NCBI RefSeq assembly: GCF_040548735.1
Contig: NZ_JBEPSD010000002.1
Span: 496,001 to 560,000 of the forward strand
Reading direction: 5' to 3'
Length of the DNA: 64,000 nt
Source: Rhodanobacter soli
GTDB taxonomy: Bacteria; Pseudomonadota; Gammaproteobacteria; Xanthomonadales; Rhodanobacteraceae
Shown here: one piece after another, positions 20,200 through 29,853 of the stretch
Layout: every line of letters begins with the position of its first letter
Numbering within the stretch: position 1 is the first letter of the stretch
Translations under genes and position numbers: made by a program
The notes under the pieces: generated by a model
Seen by the model: only the letters and a program-made list of their open reading frames with translations
What the model was told of the DNA's origin: nothing
Databases searched by the model: none

Positions 20200-21231
20200 A
20201 TGTCCGAATCCGAACTTGCCCAGGCCCCGCTGCCGTGGGCCTACGGCGCCCCGCCGCTGCAGGCGCGGTTGCGCAGCACGCCGGAGGATTTCCAGGTCGA
20301 GGAGATTCTCGGCTACGACGCCGACGGTGCCGGCGAGCACGCCTTGCTGTGGGTGGAAAAGCGCGGCGCGAATACCGACTGGGTCGCACGCGAGCTGGCG
20401 AAATTCGCCGGCGTGCCGCAAGTCGCGGTCGGCTATGCGGGCATGAAGGATCGCCACGCGGTGACCCGGCAGACGTTCTCGGTGCAACTGGCCGGCAAGC
20501 CCGATCCGGACTGGTCGGCGTTTCCGCACGCGGAAGTGAAGGTGCTGGCGTCGACGCGGCATTCACGCAAGCTGAAACACGGCGCGTTGCGCGGCAACCG
20601 TTTCGTGCTGGTGCTGCGCGAGGTGCGGGGTGATCGCGAGGCGGCCGAACAGGTGCTGACGCAGATCGCCGCGCGCGGGGTGCCGAATTACTACGGCGAG
20701 CAGCGCTTCGGCCGCGAGGGCGGCAACGTGGCGCAGGCGCGGGCGATGTTCGGCGGCCGCCGCGTGGATCGCGACAAGCGTTCGTTCCTGCTGTCGGCGG
20801 CGCGCTCGCAGATCTTCAACAGCGTGCTGGCGGCACGGGTCGAACGCGGCGCCTGGGACAGCCCGCTGGATGGCGAGATCTGGTCGCTGGCCGGTTCGCG
20901 CTCGTGGTTCGGGCCGGAACCGTTCACCGAGCTGCTGGCCGAACGGCTGGCCCGTGCCGACATCCATCCGTCCGGCCCGTTGTGGGGGCAGGGCGAGCCG
21001 CCGAGCCAGGGCGAGGCGGGCGTGCTGGAGCGCGAGATCGGCGCGGCGAACGATGACCTGGCCGCCGGTCTGGCGGCGGCGCGGATGGATCAGGAACGCC
21101 GACCATTGCGATTGCTGCCGAAGGACCTGCGCTGGCACTGGCAGGGCGACGACGCGCTGGAGCTGTCGTTCGAGCTGCCGGCCGGCACGTACGCCACGGT
21201 GGTCGTGCGCGAACTGGCCTCGATCGCATAG
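20200..21231 (+). CDS. truD: tRNA pseudouridine(13) synthase
   Basis: A 343-residue TruD-family enzyme modifying U13 of tRNA-Glu and others. The catalytic aspartate is D84 in G-M-K-D-R-H-A, with the conserved R-Q-T-F-S-V that follows and G-V-P-N-Y-Y-G-E-Q-R-F-G near 165. Residues R-S-Q-I-F-N-S form the end of the catalytic core. Its stop codon lies in the left arm of a REP-like inverted repeat that separates it from the convergent smr gene. Confidence 0.96.
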   Translation: MSESELAQAPLPWAYGAPPLQARLRSTPEDFQVEEILGYDADGAGEHALLWVEKRGANTDWVARELAKFAGVPQVAVGYAGMKDRHAVTRQTFSVQLAGKPDPDWSAFPHAEVKVLASTRHSRKLKHGALRGNRFVLVLREVRGDREAAEQVLTQIAARGVPNYYGEQRFGREGGNVAQARAMFGGRRVDRDKRSFLLSAARSQIFNSVLAARVERGAWDSPLDGEIWSLAGSRSWFGPEPFTELLAERLARADIHPSGPLWGQGEPPSQGEAGVLEREIGAANDDLAAGLAAARMDQERRPLRLLPKDLRWHWQGDDALELSFELPAGTYATVVVRELASIA

Positions 21232-21297
21232 GAGCACACCCCGTGCGCGGTGCTCTTCGCCGTGATGAAAGGCATCGCGCACAGGGTCGCTCCTGCA
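21229..21297. repeat. REP-like imperfect inverted repeat between truD and smr
   Basis: Arms at about 21230-21255 and 21271-21297 pair imperfectly: AGGAGC and GCTCCT at the tips and GTGCGCG / CGCGCAC inside, around a central TTCGCCGTGATGAAA-type spacer. The truD stop is in the left arm and the smr stop abuts the right arm. Similar AGGAGC-tipped palindromes are typical of dispersed REP families in pseudomonads and xanthomonads, but only one copy is in this window. Confidence 0.6.
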
Positions 21298-21298
21298 C

Positions 21299-21844
21299 TC
21301 AGCCCTTGAGCAGGACGATCACCGCGCCGGTGCCACCCAGGGCCGGTCGCGCCGAGGCAAACGCGATCACGTCGTCGCGCCGGCGCAGCATGCGATCGGT
21401 GAGCCCTTTCAGCACCGGTCCGGCGGCTTTCGAGCGCAGGCCCTTGCCGTGCACGATGCGCACGCAGCGCAGGCCGTGCTGCTTCGCCTCGGCCAGGAAG
21501 GCGATGATGCTGGCCTGCGCGGCGGCGGCGTTCATCTGGTGCAGGTCGAGATCATCTTGCACGCTGTATTGGCCGCGCTTGAGCTGGCGCAGCAGCTTCG
21601 GCGGGTAGCCGTCGCGCAGGTAGCCCAGTTCCTCGCCCACTTCGAGCAGGGCCGGGTCGAACGCCATGTCGAGCAATTCACCGGGGACCGCGGCTTCGTC
21701 CGCATCCAGCATGTACGGGTGCGGTGCGGGTTTCGCCGCCGCCGGCGGTGCCGATACCGGAGCCAGCGGGCGCACGTCGCCGATCGCCTCGCGGAACAGG
21801 CGGCTGTCGTCGTCGTTGATCGGTGCAGGTGCGCGGCGCTTCAT
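21299..21844 (-). CDS. Smr domain protein
   Basis: A 181-residue protein with a C-terminal Smr (small MutS-related) domain at about 95-180: D-L-D-L-H-Q-M-N near 99 carries the D-x-H motif, and V-R-I-V-H-G-K-G-L the second, H-G-x-G motif. The N-terminal half is proline/alanine-rich and probably flexible. Stand-alone Smr proteins such as E. coli SmrA and SmrB are nucleases; SmrB cleaves mRNA at collided ribosomes. Which type this is cannot be decided. It is monocistronic, convergent with truD and divergent from surE. Confidence 0.9.
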   Translation of the reverse strand: MKRRAPAPINDDDSRLFREAIGDVRPLAPVSAPPAAAKPAPHPYMLDADEAAVPGELLDMAFDPALLEVGEELGYLRDGYPPKLLRQLKRGQYSVQDDLDLHQMNAAAAQASIIAFLAEAKQHGLRCVRIVHGKGLRSKAAGPVLKGLTDRMLRRRDDVIAFASARPALGGTGAVIVLLKG

Positions 21845-22002
21845 CCATCCATGCTAACCAAAGCCGCACACCGCGGCGAATGGGCGCGGACGGCACATAA
21901 TCGACGTGAAACCGGCGGCACGCTCCGGTAGACTTCAGGGAGTGAAAGGTGCGCTGTCGTGAGACGAAGAGCGCGCCCGCAGTCAGCTTTCGACGGAGCA
22001 TC

Positions 22003-22800
22003 ATGCGAGTTCTGGTCAGTAACGACGATGGCGTGGATGCACCTGGCATCCGCGTGCTTGCCGAGCGCCTCGGCGAAGTGGCCCAGGTGACGGTGGTGGC
22101 ACCCGATCGCGATCGTTCCGGCGCCAGCAATTCGCTTACCCTCGATGCGCCGTTGCGCGTGCTGCCGATGGGCAACGGCTACTACCGCGTCGCCGGTACG
22201 CCGACCGATTGCGTGCACCTGGCGCTGGCCGGGTTGCTGGACGAAGAGCCCGACATGGTCGTGTCCGGCATCAACAATTCGGCGAACCTCGGCGACGACG
22301 TGATCTATTCCGGCACGGTGTCGGCGGCGATGGAAGGGCGTTTCCTGGGACTGCCGGCGATCGCGGTCTCGCTGGTCAGCCATGACCACAAGGGCGAACA
22401 TTACGATTCGGCGGCGAAGGCGGTGCTGCTGCTGATGCAGCGCCTGCTGGTCGATCCGCTGCCGGCCGACACCATCCTCAACGTCAACGTGCCGGATCGG
22501 CCGTGGGCGGAGATCGAAGGCTTCGAGGTCACCCGGCTGGGGCGGCGTCACCGCTCCGCGCCGTGCATCGCGCAGACCGATCCGCGCGGCCGGCCGATCT
22601 GGTGGATCGGCCCGGCCGGCGAGGTGGACGATGCCGGTCCCGGCACCGATTTCAATGCCGTGCGGCGTGGTTTTGTTTCCGTCACCCCAATCCATGTCGA
22701 CCTGACCCGGTTCCAGGCGCTGGAGAAGGTCAGCAGCTGGATGCAGCCGCTGAGCGACGCGATGGCGGTAGGCCGGGCCAGCAGCGACGAGGCGGCCTGA
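22003..22800 (+). CDS. surE: 5'/3'-nucleotidase SurE
   Basis: A 265-residue metal-dependent nucleotidase/exopolyphosphatase. The metal-binding N-D-D-G at residues 7-10 follows the first strand; [10 protein letters not shown] and [13 protein letters not shown] are the other family motifs. ATG 22003 is preceded by GGAG. The next gene, pcm, starts 3 bases after the stop; surE-pcm-nlpD is a conserved gammaproteobacterial cluster linked to stationary-phase survival and protein repair. Confidence 0.97.
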   Translation: MRVLVSNDDGVDAPGIRVLAERLGEVAQVTVVAPDRDRSGASNSLTLDAPLRVLPMGNGYYRVAGTPTDCVHLALAGLLDEEPDMVVSGINNSANLGDDVIYSGTVSAAMEGRFLGLPAIAVSLVSHDHKGEHYDSAAKAVLLLMQRLLVDPLPADTILNVNVPDRPWAEIEGFEVTRLGRRHRSAPCIAQTDPRGRPIWWIGPAGEVDDAGPGTDFNAVRRGFVSVTPIHVDLTRFQALEKVSSWMQPLSDAMAVGRASSDEAA

Positions 22801-22803
22801 ACC

Positions 22804-23484
22804 ATGACCACGTATCCATTGCCTGCCGCGGACTTGAAGGGCGAGGGGATGACCTCGCAACGCGCGCGCGATCGCCTCGCGGCGACCCTCAAGGAAGGCG
22901 GCATCCGCGACCCGCGCGTGATCGAGGTGATCCGCAACCTGCCGCGCCATCACTTCATCGACCAGGCGCTGCATTCGCGCGCGTATGAGAACGACGCGCT
23001 GCCGATCGGCCACGGCCAGACCATCTCGCAACCGTGGGTGGTGGCGCGCATGACCGAGGCGCTGCTCGAGTTCGGCGTGCCGCAGAAGGTGCTGGAGATC
23101 GGCACCGGCTCCGGCTACCAGGCGGCGGTGCTGGCCGCACTGGTGCCGCAGGTGTTCACGGTGGAACGGATCGAGGCCCTGCTGCGCCAGGCACGCCGGC
23201 GCTTCCGCCAGCTCGGCCTGACCAACCTGCGTTCGCGCTACGACGACGGCAAGCTCGGCTGGCCGGACGAGGCGCCGTTCGACGCGATCATCCTCACCGC
23301 CGCCGGCGACACCATTCCGACCCGCATCCTCGACCAGCTCAGCCCCACCGGCGTATTGGTGGCGCCGGTCGGCTCACCCAGCCGGCAGACGCTGATCCGC
23401 ATGCACGGCGATGGCCAGGGCGATTTCATCCAGGAGGAACTGGGCGCGGTCAGTTTCGTGCCGCTGCTGGGCGGGATCGGCTGA
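22804..23484 (+). CDS. pcm: Protein-L-isoaspartate O-methyltransferase
   Basis: A 226-residue class I SAM methyltransferase that starts repair of isoaspartyl residues in aged proteins. The SAM-binding V-L-E-I-G-T-G-S-G-Y-Q-A is intact, as is the upstream D-A-L-P-I-G-H-G-Q-T-I-S-Q-P substrate loop. A slightly long N-terminus includes M-T-S-Q-R-A-R-D-R-L from residue 16, where E. coli Pcm roughly begins; a later start is possible. The stop overlaps the start of the next gene (TGATG). Confidence 0.96.
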   Translation: MTTYPLPAADLKGEGMTSQRARDRLAATLKEGGIRDPRVIEVIRNLPRHHFIDQALHSRAYENDALPIGHGQTISQPWVVARMTEALLEFGVPQKVLEIGTGSGYQAAVLAALVPQVFTVERIEALLRQARRRFRQLGLTNLRSRYDDGKLGWPDEAPFDAIILTAAGDTIPTRILDQLSPTGVLVAPVGSPSRQTLIRMHGDGQGDFIQEELGAVSFVPLLGGIG

Positions 23485-24092
23485 TGCGTCTGTTCGGGGC
23501 ACTTTATGCGCGTGCGCTGACCTGGGCACGCGAGCCGAGGGCGCTGTATTACCTGTCCGGGTTGAGTTTCGTCGAGTCGTTCATCTTCCCGATCCCGCCG
23601 GAGGTGATGCTGGCGCCGATGATGCTGGGCAAGCGGCATAAGGCGTTTTTCTTCGCGAACATCAGCCTGCTGTTTTCGCTGCTGGGCGCGCTGGTGGGCT
23701 ACGTGCTGGGCCATTGGGCGTTCCATGCCTTGCGGCCGGTACTCGACGCGTTGCACCTGCTGGCGCCGATCGAGCAGGGCGTGGCGACCTTGAGCAAGCA
23801 GATGGTCGAGCATCACTGGGGAATGTACGGCGTGTTGGTCCTGGCCGCGTTGCAGCCGGTGGTGCCGATGAAGTTCGTCACCTGGGCGTGCGGCATCATC
23901 GGCGTGCCGATCCTGCCGTTCCTGGCCTGCATCGGGCTCGGCCGCGGCAAGCGCGTGTGGTTGCTGGCATTGTTGATCCGCCTGTTCGGCGAACGCGCCG
24001 AGCGGATCCTGCACAAGTACATCGAATGGATCGGCTGGGCCGCGCTGGTCGTACTGGCCCTGCTGCTGGTGTGGTGGTTCTGGCTGCATTGA
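23484..24092 (+). CDS. YqaA-family inner-membrane protein (DedA/SNARE-associated fold)
   Basis: A 202-residue membrane protein with four or five hydrophobic segments (about 20-40, 50-75, 115-150 and 178-200). The F-P-I-P-P-E near residue 35 and the P-V-V-P-M-K-F segment near 130 are typical of the YqaA branch of the DedA/VTT superfamily, some of whose members transport undecaprenyl phosphate or support membrane potential. The specific role of YqaA is not established. Start and stop spacing place it in the surE-pcm-yqaA-nlpD operon. Confidence 0.88.
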   Translation: MRLFGALYARALTWAREPRALYYLSGLSFVESFIFPIPPEVMLAPMMLGKRHKAFFFANISLLFSLLGALVGYVLGHWAFHALRPVLDALHLLAPIEQGVATLSKQMVEHHWGMYGVLVLAALQPVVPMKFVTWACGIIGVPILPFLACIGLGRGKRVWLLALLIRLFGERAERILHKYIEWIGWAALVVLALLLVWWFWLH

Positions 24093-24120
24093 GCGGCACG
24101 GTCCGGGGGAGTGACGTCGC

Positions 24121-25140
24121 ATGAAAAAGACTGCCCGCCTCGGTATGCTGGTGCGCATGGATCGATATCTTCAGTGCCTGGCAACGCTGGCTATGACTGT
24201 GCTGCTTGCCGCCTGCGGCACCATGCGCAGCTCGGTCGTGGTGGAACCGGCGGCAGGCAGCGGCTATGGCCCTCGCCCGGTCGCCAGTACGCCGACACCC
24301 GCCCGCACGCCGATACCCGGCGGCAGCTACGCCGTGGCGAAGGGCGACACGCTGTACTCGATCGCGTTCCGCAAGGGCGTGGACTTCCGTGATCTGGCGC
24401 AGTGGAACGGAATCGCCGCGCCATACACGATCTGGCCGGGACAGCGACTGACCCTTTCGCCGCCGGCGAAGAGCCATGCCGCGCCGGTGGCCGCCGCACC
24501 TGGTCACGCGGGTGGCGCGCCCGTGGCGGCAGCGCCGGTGTTCGAGCCGGCGCCCGCACCGTCGACGTCGCCAGCCGGACCACCCGCAGCGACATCCGCG
24601 AGCATTCCGGCCACCTCATCGGCGATCACGCCGTCGCCGTCAAGGCCTGCTGCGCCAGCCGTCGCCGCCACGGCGACCACCATGGTTCCGGTGGCAGGTG
24701 TACCGGCTGCCCCACCGGCGACCATGCCGCCACCCGCCCCGGCGGCCGCCGGCGTTTCGCGCGTGGTCAGCAGCGTGCAATGGCGCTGGCCGGCCGATGG
24801 CAGTCTGGTTGGCCGCTTCCAGAGTGGCGACGCGATTCCCGGCATCCAGATCGCGGGCAAGTCCGGCGATCCGGTGCGTGCCGCCGCCGACGGAGTGGTG
24901 GTGTACAGCGGCAACGGTCTGGTCGGCTATGGCGAGCTGGTGATCATCAAGCACAACGACAGTTTCCTGTCCGCCTATGGCCACAATCGCAAGCGTCTGG
25001 TCAAGGAGGGCCAGCGGGTGAGTGCCGGCCAGCAGATCGCCGAGATGGGATCGACCGGCACCACCCGCAACGAGCTGGAGTTCCAGATCCGCAAGGACGG
25101 CAACCCGGTCGATCCGCTGGGGTATCTGCCGCTGCGCTGA
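24121..25140 (+). CDS. nlpD: NlpD-type LysM/LytM lipoprotein, degenerate M23 site
   Basis: A 339-residue outer-membrane lipoprotein. A signal peptide ends in the lipobox L-L-A-A-C (Cys at about 32), then a LysM domain (about 68-112), a long proline/alanine-rich linker (about 115-215) and a C-terminal M23/LytM domain (about 222-337). The metal-ligand residues are eroded: the first H-x3-D is missing and the last H-x-H is replaced by E-L-E-F, as in NlpD and EnvC, which activate amidases rather than cut peptidoglycan. It probably activates AmiC-type amidase at division. Unlike E. coli, no rpoS follows; the next genes are convergent. Confidence 0.94.
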   Translation: MKKTARLGMLVRMDRYLQCLATLAMTVLLAACGTMRSSVVVEPAAGSGYGPRPVASTPTPARTPIPGGSYAVAKGDTLYSIAFRKGVDFRDLAQWNGIAAPYTIWPGQRLTLSPPAKSHAAPVAAAPGHAGGAPVAAAPVFEPAPAPSTSPAGPPAATSASIPATSSAITPSPSRPAAPAVAATATTMVPVAGVPAAPPATMPPPAPAAAGVSRVVSSVQWRWPADGSLVGRFQSGDAIPGIQIAGKSGDPVRAAADGVVVYSGNGLVGYGELVIIKHNDSFLSAYGHNRKRLVKEGQRVSAGQQIAEMGSTGTTRNELEFQIRKDGNPVDPLGYLPLR

Positions 25141-25156
25141 TCGCGGTGTGGATCGA

Positions 25157-25534
25157 TCAGGCCGGCGGCAGAATGAATCCGGCGATGACCCGGCGGCCTT
25201 CGCCGGCCAGCAGGTTGTAGGTGCGCGCGGCGGCGGCGTTGTCCATCACTTCGATACCGATGCCCTTGCGCAGGAAACCGGCCATGAATGCGGCAGCCGG
25301 GAATACCTGGCGCTCGCCGGTGCCCAGGATCACCAGTTCGGGTTGCAGCGCCAGCAGGGCTTCGACGTGGCCGGCGTCCAGCGTGCCGGCGGCGGTGACT
25401 GGCCAGTTCTCGATCGCCCGATCGGGTGCGAGCAGGAAACTGCTGGTGAGCTCGCGATCGATCAGCGTGACCCCACGCGCGCCGACGCGGCGCACGTAGA
25501 GATAGCCTTCGGGACGTTCGAGCGACAGGTCCAT
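25157..25534 (-). CDS. Mth938-like (NDUFAF3/DUF498) domain protein
   Basis: A 125-residue single-domain protein of the Mth938/NDUFAF3 family. The hallmark is I-L-G-T-G near residue 70 followed by a V-F-P-A-A strand and a helix ending G-I-G-I-E-V-M-D-N-A-A-A-A-R-T-Y-N-L-L, which is characteristic. The mitochondrial homologue assists complex I assembly; bacterial function is unknown. Its ATG overlaps the yhbY stop (ATGA), so it is the second gene of a yhbY operon reading away from rlmE. Confidence 0.9.
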   Translation of the reverse strand: MDLSLERPEGYLYVRRVGARGVTLIDRELTSSFLLAPDRAIENWPVTAAGTLDAGHVEALLALQPELVILGTGERQVFPAAAFMAGFLRKGIGIEVMDNAAAARTYNLLAGEGRRVIAGFILPPA

Positions 25535-25830
25535 CAGCGTGGCAGGGCGATCTTCGGCTCGTCGGCGTTGCGGCGGAACAGCACGACGACATGGCCGATC
25601 TGGTGGATCTTTTCGGCCCCGGTGCCTTCGGTCAGCACGTCGATCTGTGCCTGCCGTTCATCCTTGTCGCCGCCGGACAGCTTCACCTTGACCAGTTCGT
25701 GGATACCCAGCGCCTGGTCCAGCTCCTTGACCACGGCCTCGGTGGCGCCCTTGTTGCCCAGCAGGACGACCGGGCTCAGGTCATGGGCGAGGCTGCGCAG
25801 GTAGCGGATCTGCGAGGAGGAAAGGGCCAT
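25534..25830 (-). CDS. yhbY: YhbY-family CRM-domain RNA-binding protein
   Basis: A 98-residue CRM-domain protein. The core has L-x-S-S-Q-I-R-Y-L-R-x-L-A-H, the G-N-K-G-A-T loop that contacts RNA (about 25-30), and E-L-V-K-V-K-L. YhbY binds pre-50S ribosomal subunits in E. coli. ATG 25830 has GGAGGAAAGG just upstream; the longer open frame reading back through rlmE is a shadow. The gene is divergent from rlmE with an 81-base gap, the same arrangement as yhbY/rlmE-ftsH in E. coli. Confidence 0.95.
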   Translation of the reverse strand: MALSSSQIRYLRSLAHDLSPVVLLGNKGATEAVVKELDQALGIHELVKVKLSGGDKDERQAQIDVLTEGTGAEKIHQIGHVVVLFRRNADEPKIALPR

Positions 25831-25911
25831 GCGCTGGTGCTCGATTCGCGGTAAATGAACGGCAAAGGGTATCATGCGCCATCCCGTTCCCCAATCGGCG
25901 ACTGTGACGAC

Positions 25912-26558
25912 ATGGCCCGCAGCAAGAGCAGCGCAGTCTGGCTGCGCGAACATTTCAATGACGAATATGTGAAGAAAGCCCAGGCCGAGGGCTTGCGTTC
26001 GCGTGCGGTGTACAAGCTGGAGGAACTGATCGAGCGCGACCACCTGCTGAAGCCGGGCATCAACGTGGTCGACCTCGGCGCGGCACCGGGCAGCTGGTCG
26101 CAGCTGGTGCGCAACCGGCTGGGCGACAGCGGCAAGGTGTTCGCGCTGGACATCCTGCCGATGCAGAGCATCGCCGGGGTGGATTTCCTGCAGGGCGACT
26201 TCCGCGAGGAATCGGTGCTGCACGAGCTCGAATCCCGCCTGGAAGGGCTCAAGGTGGATCTTGTACTGTCCGACATGGCCCCCAATATGAGTGGTGTGGC
26301 GCTGGCCGACCAGATCCGGGCGATGGATCTGGCCGAACTGGCGCTGGATTTCAGTCGGCAGTGGCTCAAGCCGGGCGGCTCGTTCCTGATCAAATTGTTT
26401 CAGGGAGTCGGCTTTGACGATTACTTGCGCAGCTTGCGCGCGGACTTCACCCGCGTAACCATGCGTAAACCTAAGGCCTCCCGCGCACGTTCGCGTGAGG
26501 TGTACGCACTGGCGGTGGGCCGCAAGCCTGCTCCAGTGTCACCGGGCGAGAACCGTGC

Positions 26559-26562
<4 letters not shown>
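25912..26562 (+). CDS. rlmE: 23S rRNA (uridine-2552-2'-O) methyltransferase
   Basis: A 216-residue FtsJ/RrmJ-type SAM methyltransferase modifying Um2552 in the A loop of 23S rRNA. The catalytic K-D-K-E tetrad can be traced: K in R-A-V-Y-K-L, D in L-S-D-M-A-P-N, K in F-L-I-K-L-F-Q-G and E in [11 protein letters not shown] binding uses [15 protein letters not shown] 25912 gives the standard N-terminus. Its stop overlaps the ftsH start (ATGA). Confidence 0.97.
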
Positions 26563-28517
<1,955 letters not shown>

Positions 28518-28551
28518 TCGCCGCCGTTTGGACGGCCATACCGTTGCATTG

Positions 28552-28582
28552 GCAAGAGGGCGGCCACTGGCCGCCCTCTTGC
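28552..28582 (+). terminator. ftsH terminator
   Basis: A 14-bp perfect stem (GCAAGAGGGCGGCC / complement) with a 3-nt ACT loop starts 34 bases after the ftsH stop. The core GGGCGGCCACTGGCCGCCC is identical to that of the ppiD terminator near 38.7 kb. The U-tract is weak (GTTAC). Confidence 0.75.
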
Positions 28583-28697
28583 GTTACGCGCAGCGATCGC
28601 GTCGTCTTGCGTGCATGGGTGCCTTCGGAAGTGCCGCATCGCCGGCTGTAATTTGCCGGGTGTGAACAATTCGGTGAAGAAATTTTCACGAAAAGGG

Positions 28698-28726
28698 TTG
28701 ACGCAAGCGGGTGGAGTCTGAATAAT
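28698..28726 (+). promoter_or_regulatory. Promoter of tRNA-Arg(ACG)
   Basis: TTGACG (28698-28703) and AATAAT (28721-28726) are separated by 17 bases, in an AT-rich patch with upstream A/T runs that may act as an UP element. The tRNA begins 66 bases after the -10. This is one of the clearest sigma-70 promoters in the window. Confidence 0.8.
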
Positions 28727-28791
28727 TCCGCTTCTTGCTTCACCGCCTCGATGCCCAGACATCGTGGCGATGAAGAAAAACGGTTTTCAGT

Positions 28792-28868
28792 GCGCCCGTA
28801 GCTCAGTTGGATAGAGTACCTGGCTACGAACTAGGTGGTCGGGAGTTCGAATCTCTCCGGGCGCACCA
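28792..28868 (+). tRNA. tRNA-Arg(ACG)
   Basis: A 77-nt cloverleaf with perfect GCGCCCG / CGGGCGC acceptor, anticodon loop CTACGAA and encoded CCA. It has its own promoter and a terminator just downstream, so it is transcribed separately from the next tRNAs. A34 would need TadA deamination to read CGU, CGC and CGA. Confidence 0.97.
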
Positions 28869-28884
28869 TTTTTATTCTGCGAGG

Positions 28885-28911
28885 CGGGGTGCTTGCACCC
28901 CGTTTTGTTTT
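28885..28911 (+). terminator. Terminator of tRNA-Arg(ACG)
   Basis: An 8-bp perfect stem CGGGGTGC / GCACCCCG with TT between the arms is followed by TTTTGTTTT, a strong U-tract. It separates tRNA-Arg(ACG) from the second tRNA promoter. Confidence 0.85.
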
Positions 28912-28980
28912 CAACGGGAAACCTGTATGGCTTTCCGCGAAAACGATGATCAAGAAACACAAGGTGTGCTTCGATACGGA

Positions 28981-29009
28981 TTGACTGAGCGAGGCGGCAC
29001 CCGTAACAT
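28981..29009 (+). promoter_or_regulatory. Promoter of tRNA-Pro/Arg/His/Lys operon
   Basis: TTGACT (28981-28986) and TAACAT (29004-29009) are separated by 17 bases, 40 bases before tRNA-Pro. Its place after the tRNA-Arg(ACG) terminator supports a second, independent tRNA transcript. Confidence 0.75.
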
Positions 29010-29048
29010 TTCAAGGCTCCGGTGGTGACATGGCCGGTGATTCGAAAG

Positions 29049-29125
29049 CGGGGTATAGCTCAGTCTGGTAGAGCGTTGCGTTTGGGACGCAAAAGTCGGG
29101 GGTTCGAATCCCTCTGCCCCGACCA
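29049..29125 (+). tRNA. tRNA-Pro(TGG)
   Basis: A 77-nt cloverleaf with CGGGGTA / TGCCCCG acceptor, anticodon stem TTGCG/CGCAA with loop TTTGGGA (anticodon TGG) and encoded CCA. First gene of the four-tRNA operon. Confidence 0.97.
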
Positions 29126-29150
29126 GCGAGACGTTCTACCTGCAGTGACT

Positions 29151-29227
29151 GCGCCTGTAGCTCAACCGGATAGAGCATCGGCCTTCTAAGCCGACGGTTG
29201 CAGGTTCGAGTCCTGTCTGGCGCACCA
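29151..29227 (+). tRNA. tRNA-Arg(TCT)
   Basis: A 77-nt tRNA with anticodon stem TCGGC/GCCGA and loop CTTCTAA (anticodon TCT), CCA encoded. The acceptor GCGCCTG / CTGGCGC has one T-T mismatch at pair 6; everything else is regular. Confidence 0.95.
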
Positions 29228-29240
29228 GTATCAGGTCGAT

Positions 29241-29318
29241 GGTGGATGTAGCTCAGCTGGTTAGAGTCCCGGATTGTGATTCCGGTTGTCGTGGGTTCGA
29301 ATCCCATCATCCACCCCA
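29241..29318 (+). tRNA. tRNA-His(GTG)
   Basis: A cloverleaf with GTGGATG / CATCCAC acceptor, anticodon stem CCGGA/TCCGG with loop TTGTGAT (anticodon GTG) and CCA. The start includes the encoded G(-1) at 29241, which pairs with C73, the identity element for histidyl-tRNA synthetase. Confidence 0.97.
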
Positions 29319-29338
29319 GTTTCAAACCCAGGTTTCCT

Positions 29339-29414
<76 letters not shown>

Positions 29415-29420
29415 ATCGAC

Positions 29421-29450
29421 AAAACGCCGATCGCTTGCGATCGGCGTTTT
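29421..29450 (+). terminator. Terminator of the tRNA operon
   Basis: A 14-nt perfect inverted repeat AAAACGCCGATCGC / GCGATCGGCGTTTT with TT between arms (a 12-bp stem with a 6-nt loop in practice), ending in TTTTGCTTT. Confidence 0.88.
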
Positions 29451-29514
29451 GCTTTGCGCAGCGGGAACGCTGGTGCGACACGTCAGCGGTGCCACGATTC
29501 GCCGCCGCCAACGC

Positions 29515-29544
29515 TTGTGCTGCGAGGTCGTGCAACCGTAAAAT
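29515..29544 (+). promoter_or_regulatory. Possible promoter of tRNA-Leu(TAG)
   Basis: TTGTGC (29515-29520) and TAAAAT (29539-29544) are separated by 18 bases, in the 229-base gap between the tRNA-Lys terminator and tRNA-Leu. The distance to the tRNA (136 bases) is long, so another start nearer the gene is possible. I see no gene in this gap. Confidence 0.45.
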
Positions 29545-29679
29545 GGTCTGCTTTCGTATAAGGGAATCATCGACTTAGGCGGGCGTGCCCATGGGGATGA
29601 GGCGCTTGCGGAATGGCTCCGGCAGGTGACAATCGGTTTCAGAATCCGGTGGTTACGCGCGTTTGACGAGGGTGGCAAG

Positions 29680-29764
29680 GCGAGAGTGGCGGAATTGGTA
29701 GACGCACCAGATTTAGGTTCTGGCGGTTAACCCCGTGGGGGTTCGAGTCCCCCCTTTCGCACCA
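29680..29764 (+). tRNA. tRNA-Leu(TAG)
   Basis: An 85-nt class II tRNA with long variable arm, GCGAGAG / CTTTCGC acceptor, anticodon stem CCAGA/TCTGG with loop TTTAGGT (anticodon TAG) and encoded CCA. It lies 89 bases before tig, a tRNA-Leu-tig linkage. Confidence 0.97.
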
Positions 29765-29853
29765 TACCCCGTTGATTTCTTTGTTTTTCTGGCGGCACGG
29801 CCGCCATGGCGCCTGTGGCAGGCCCACAACATCAGGTAGTACCAGGAGACGTC

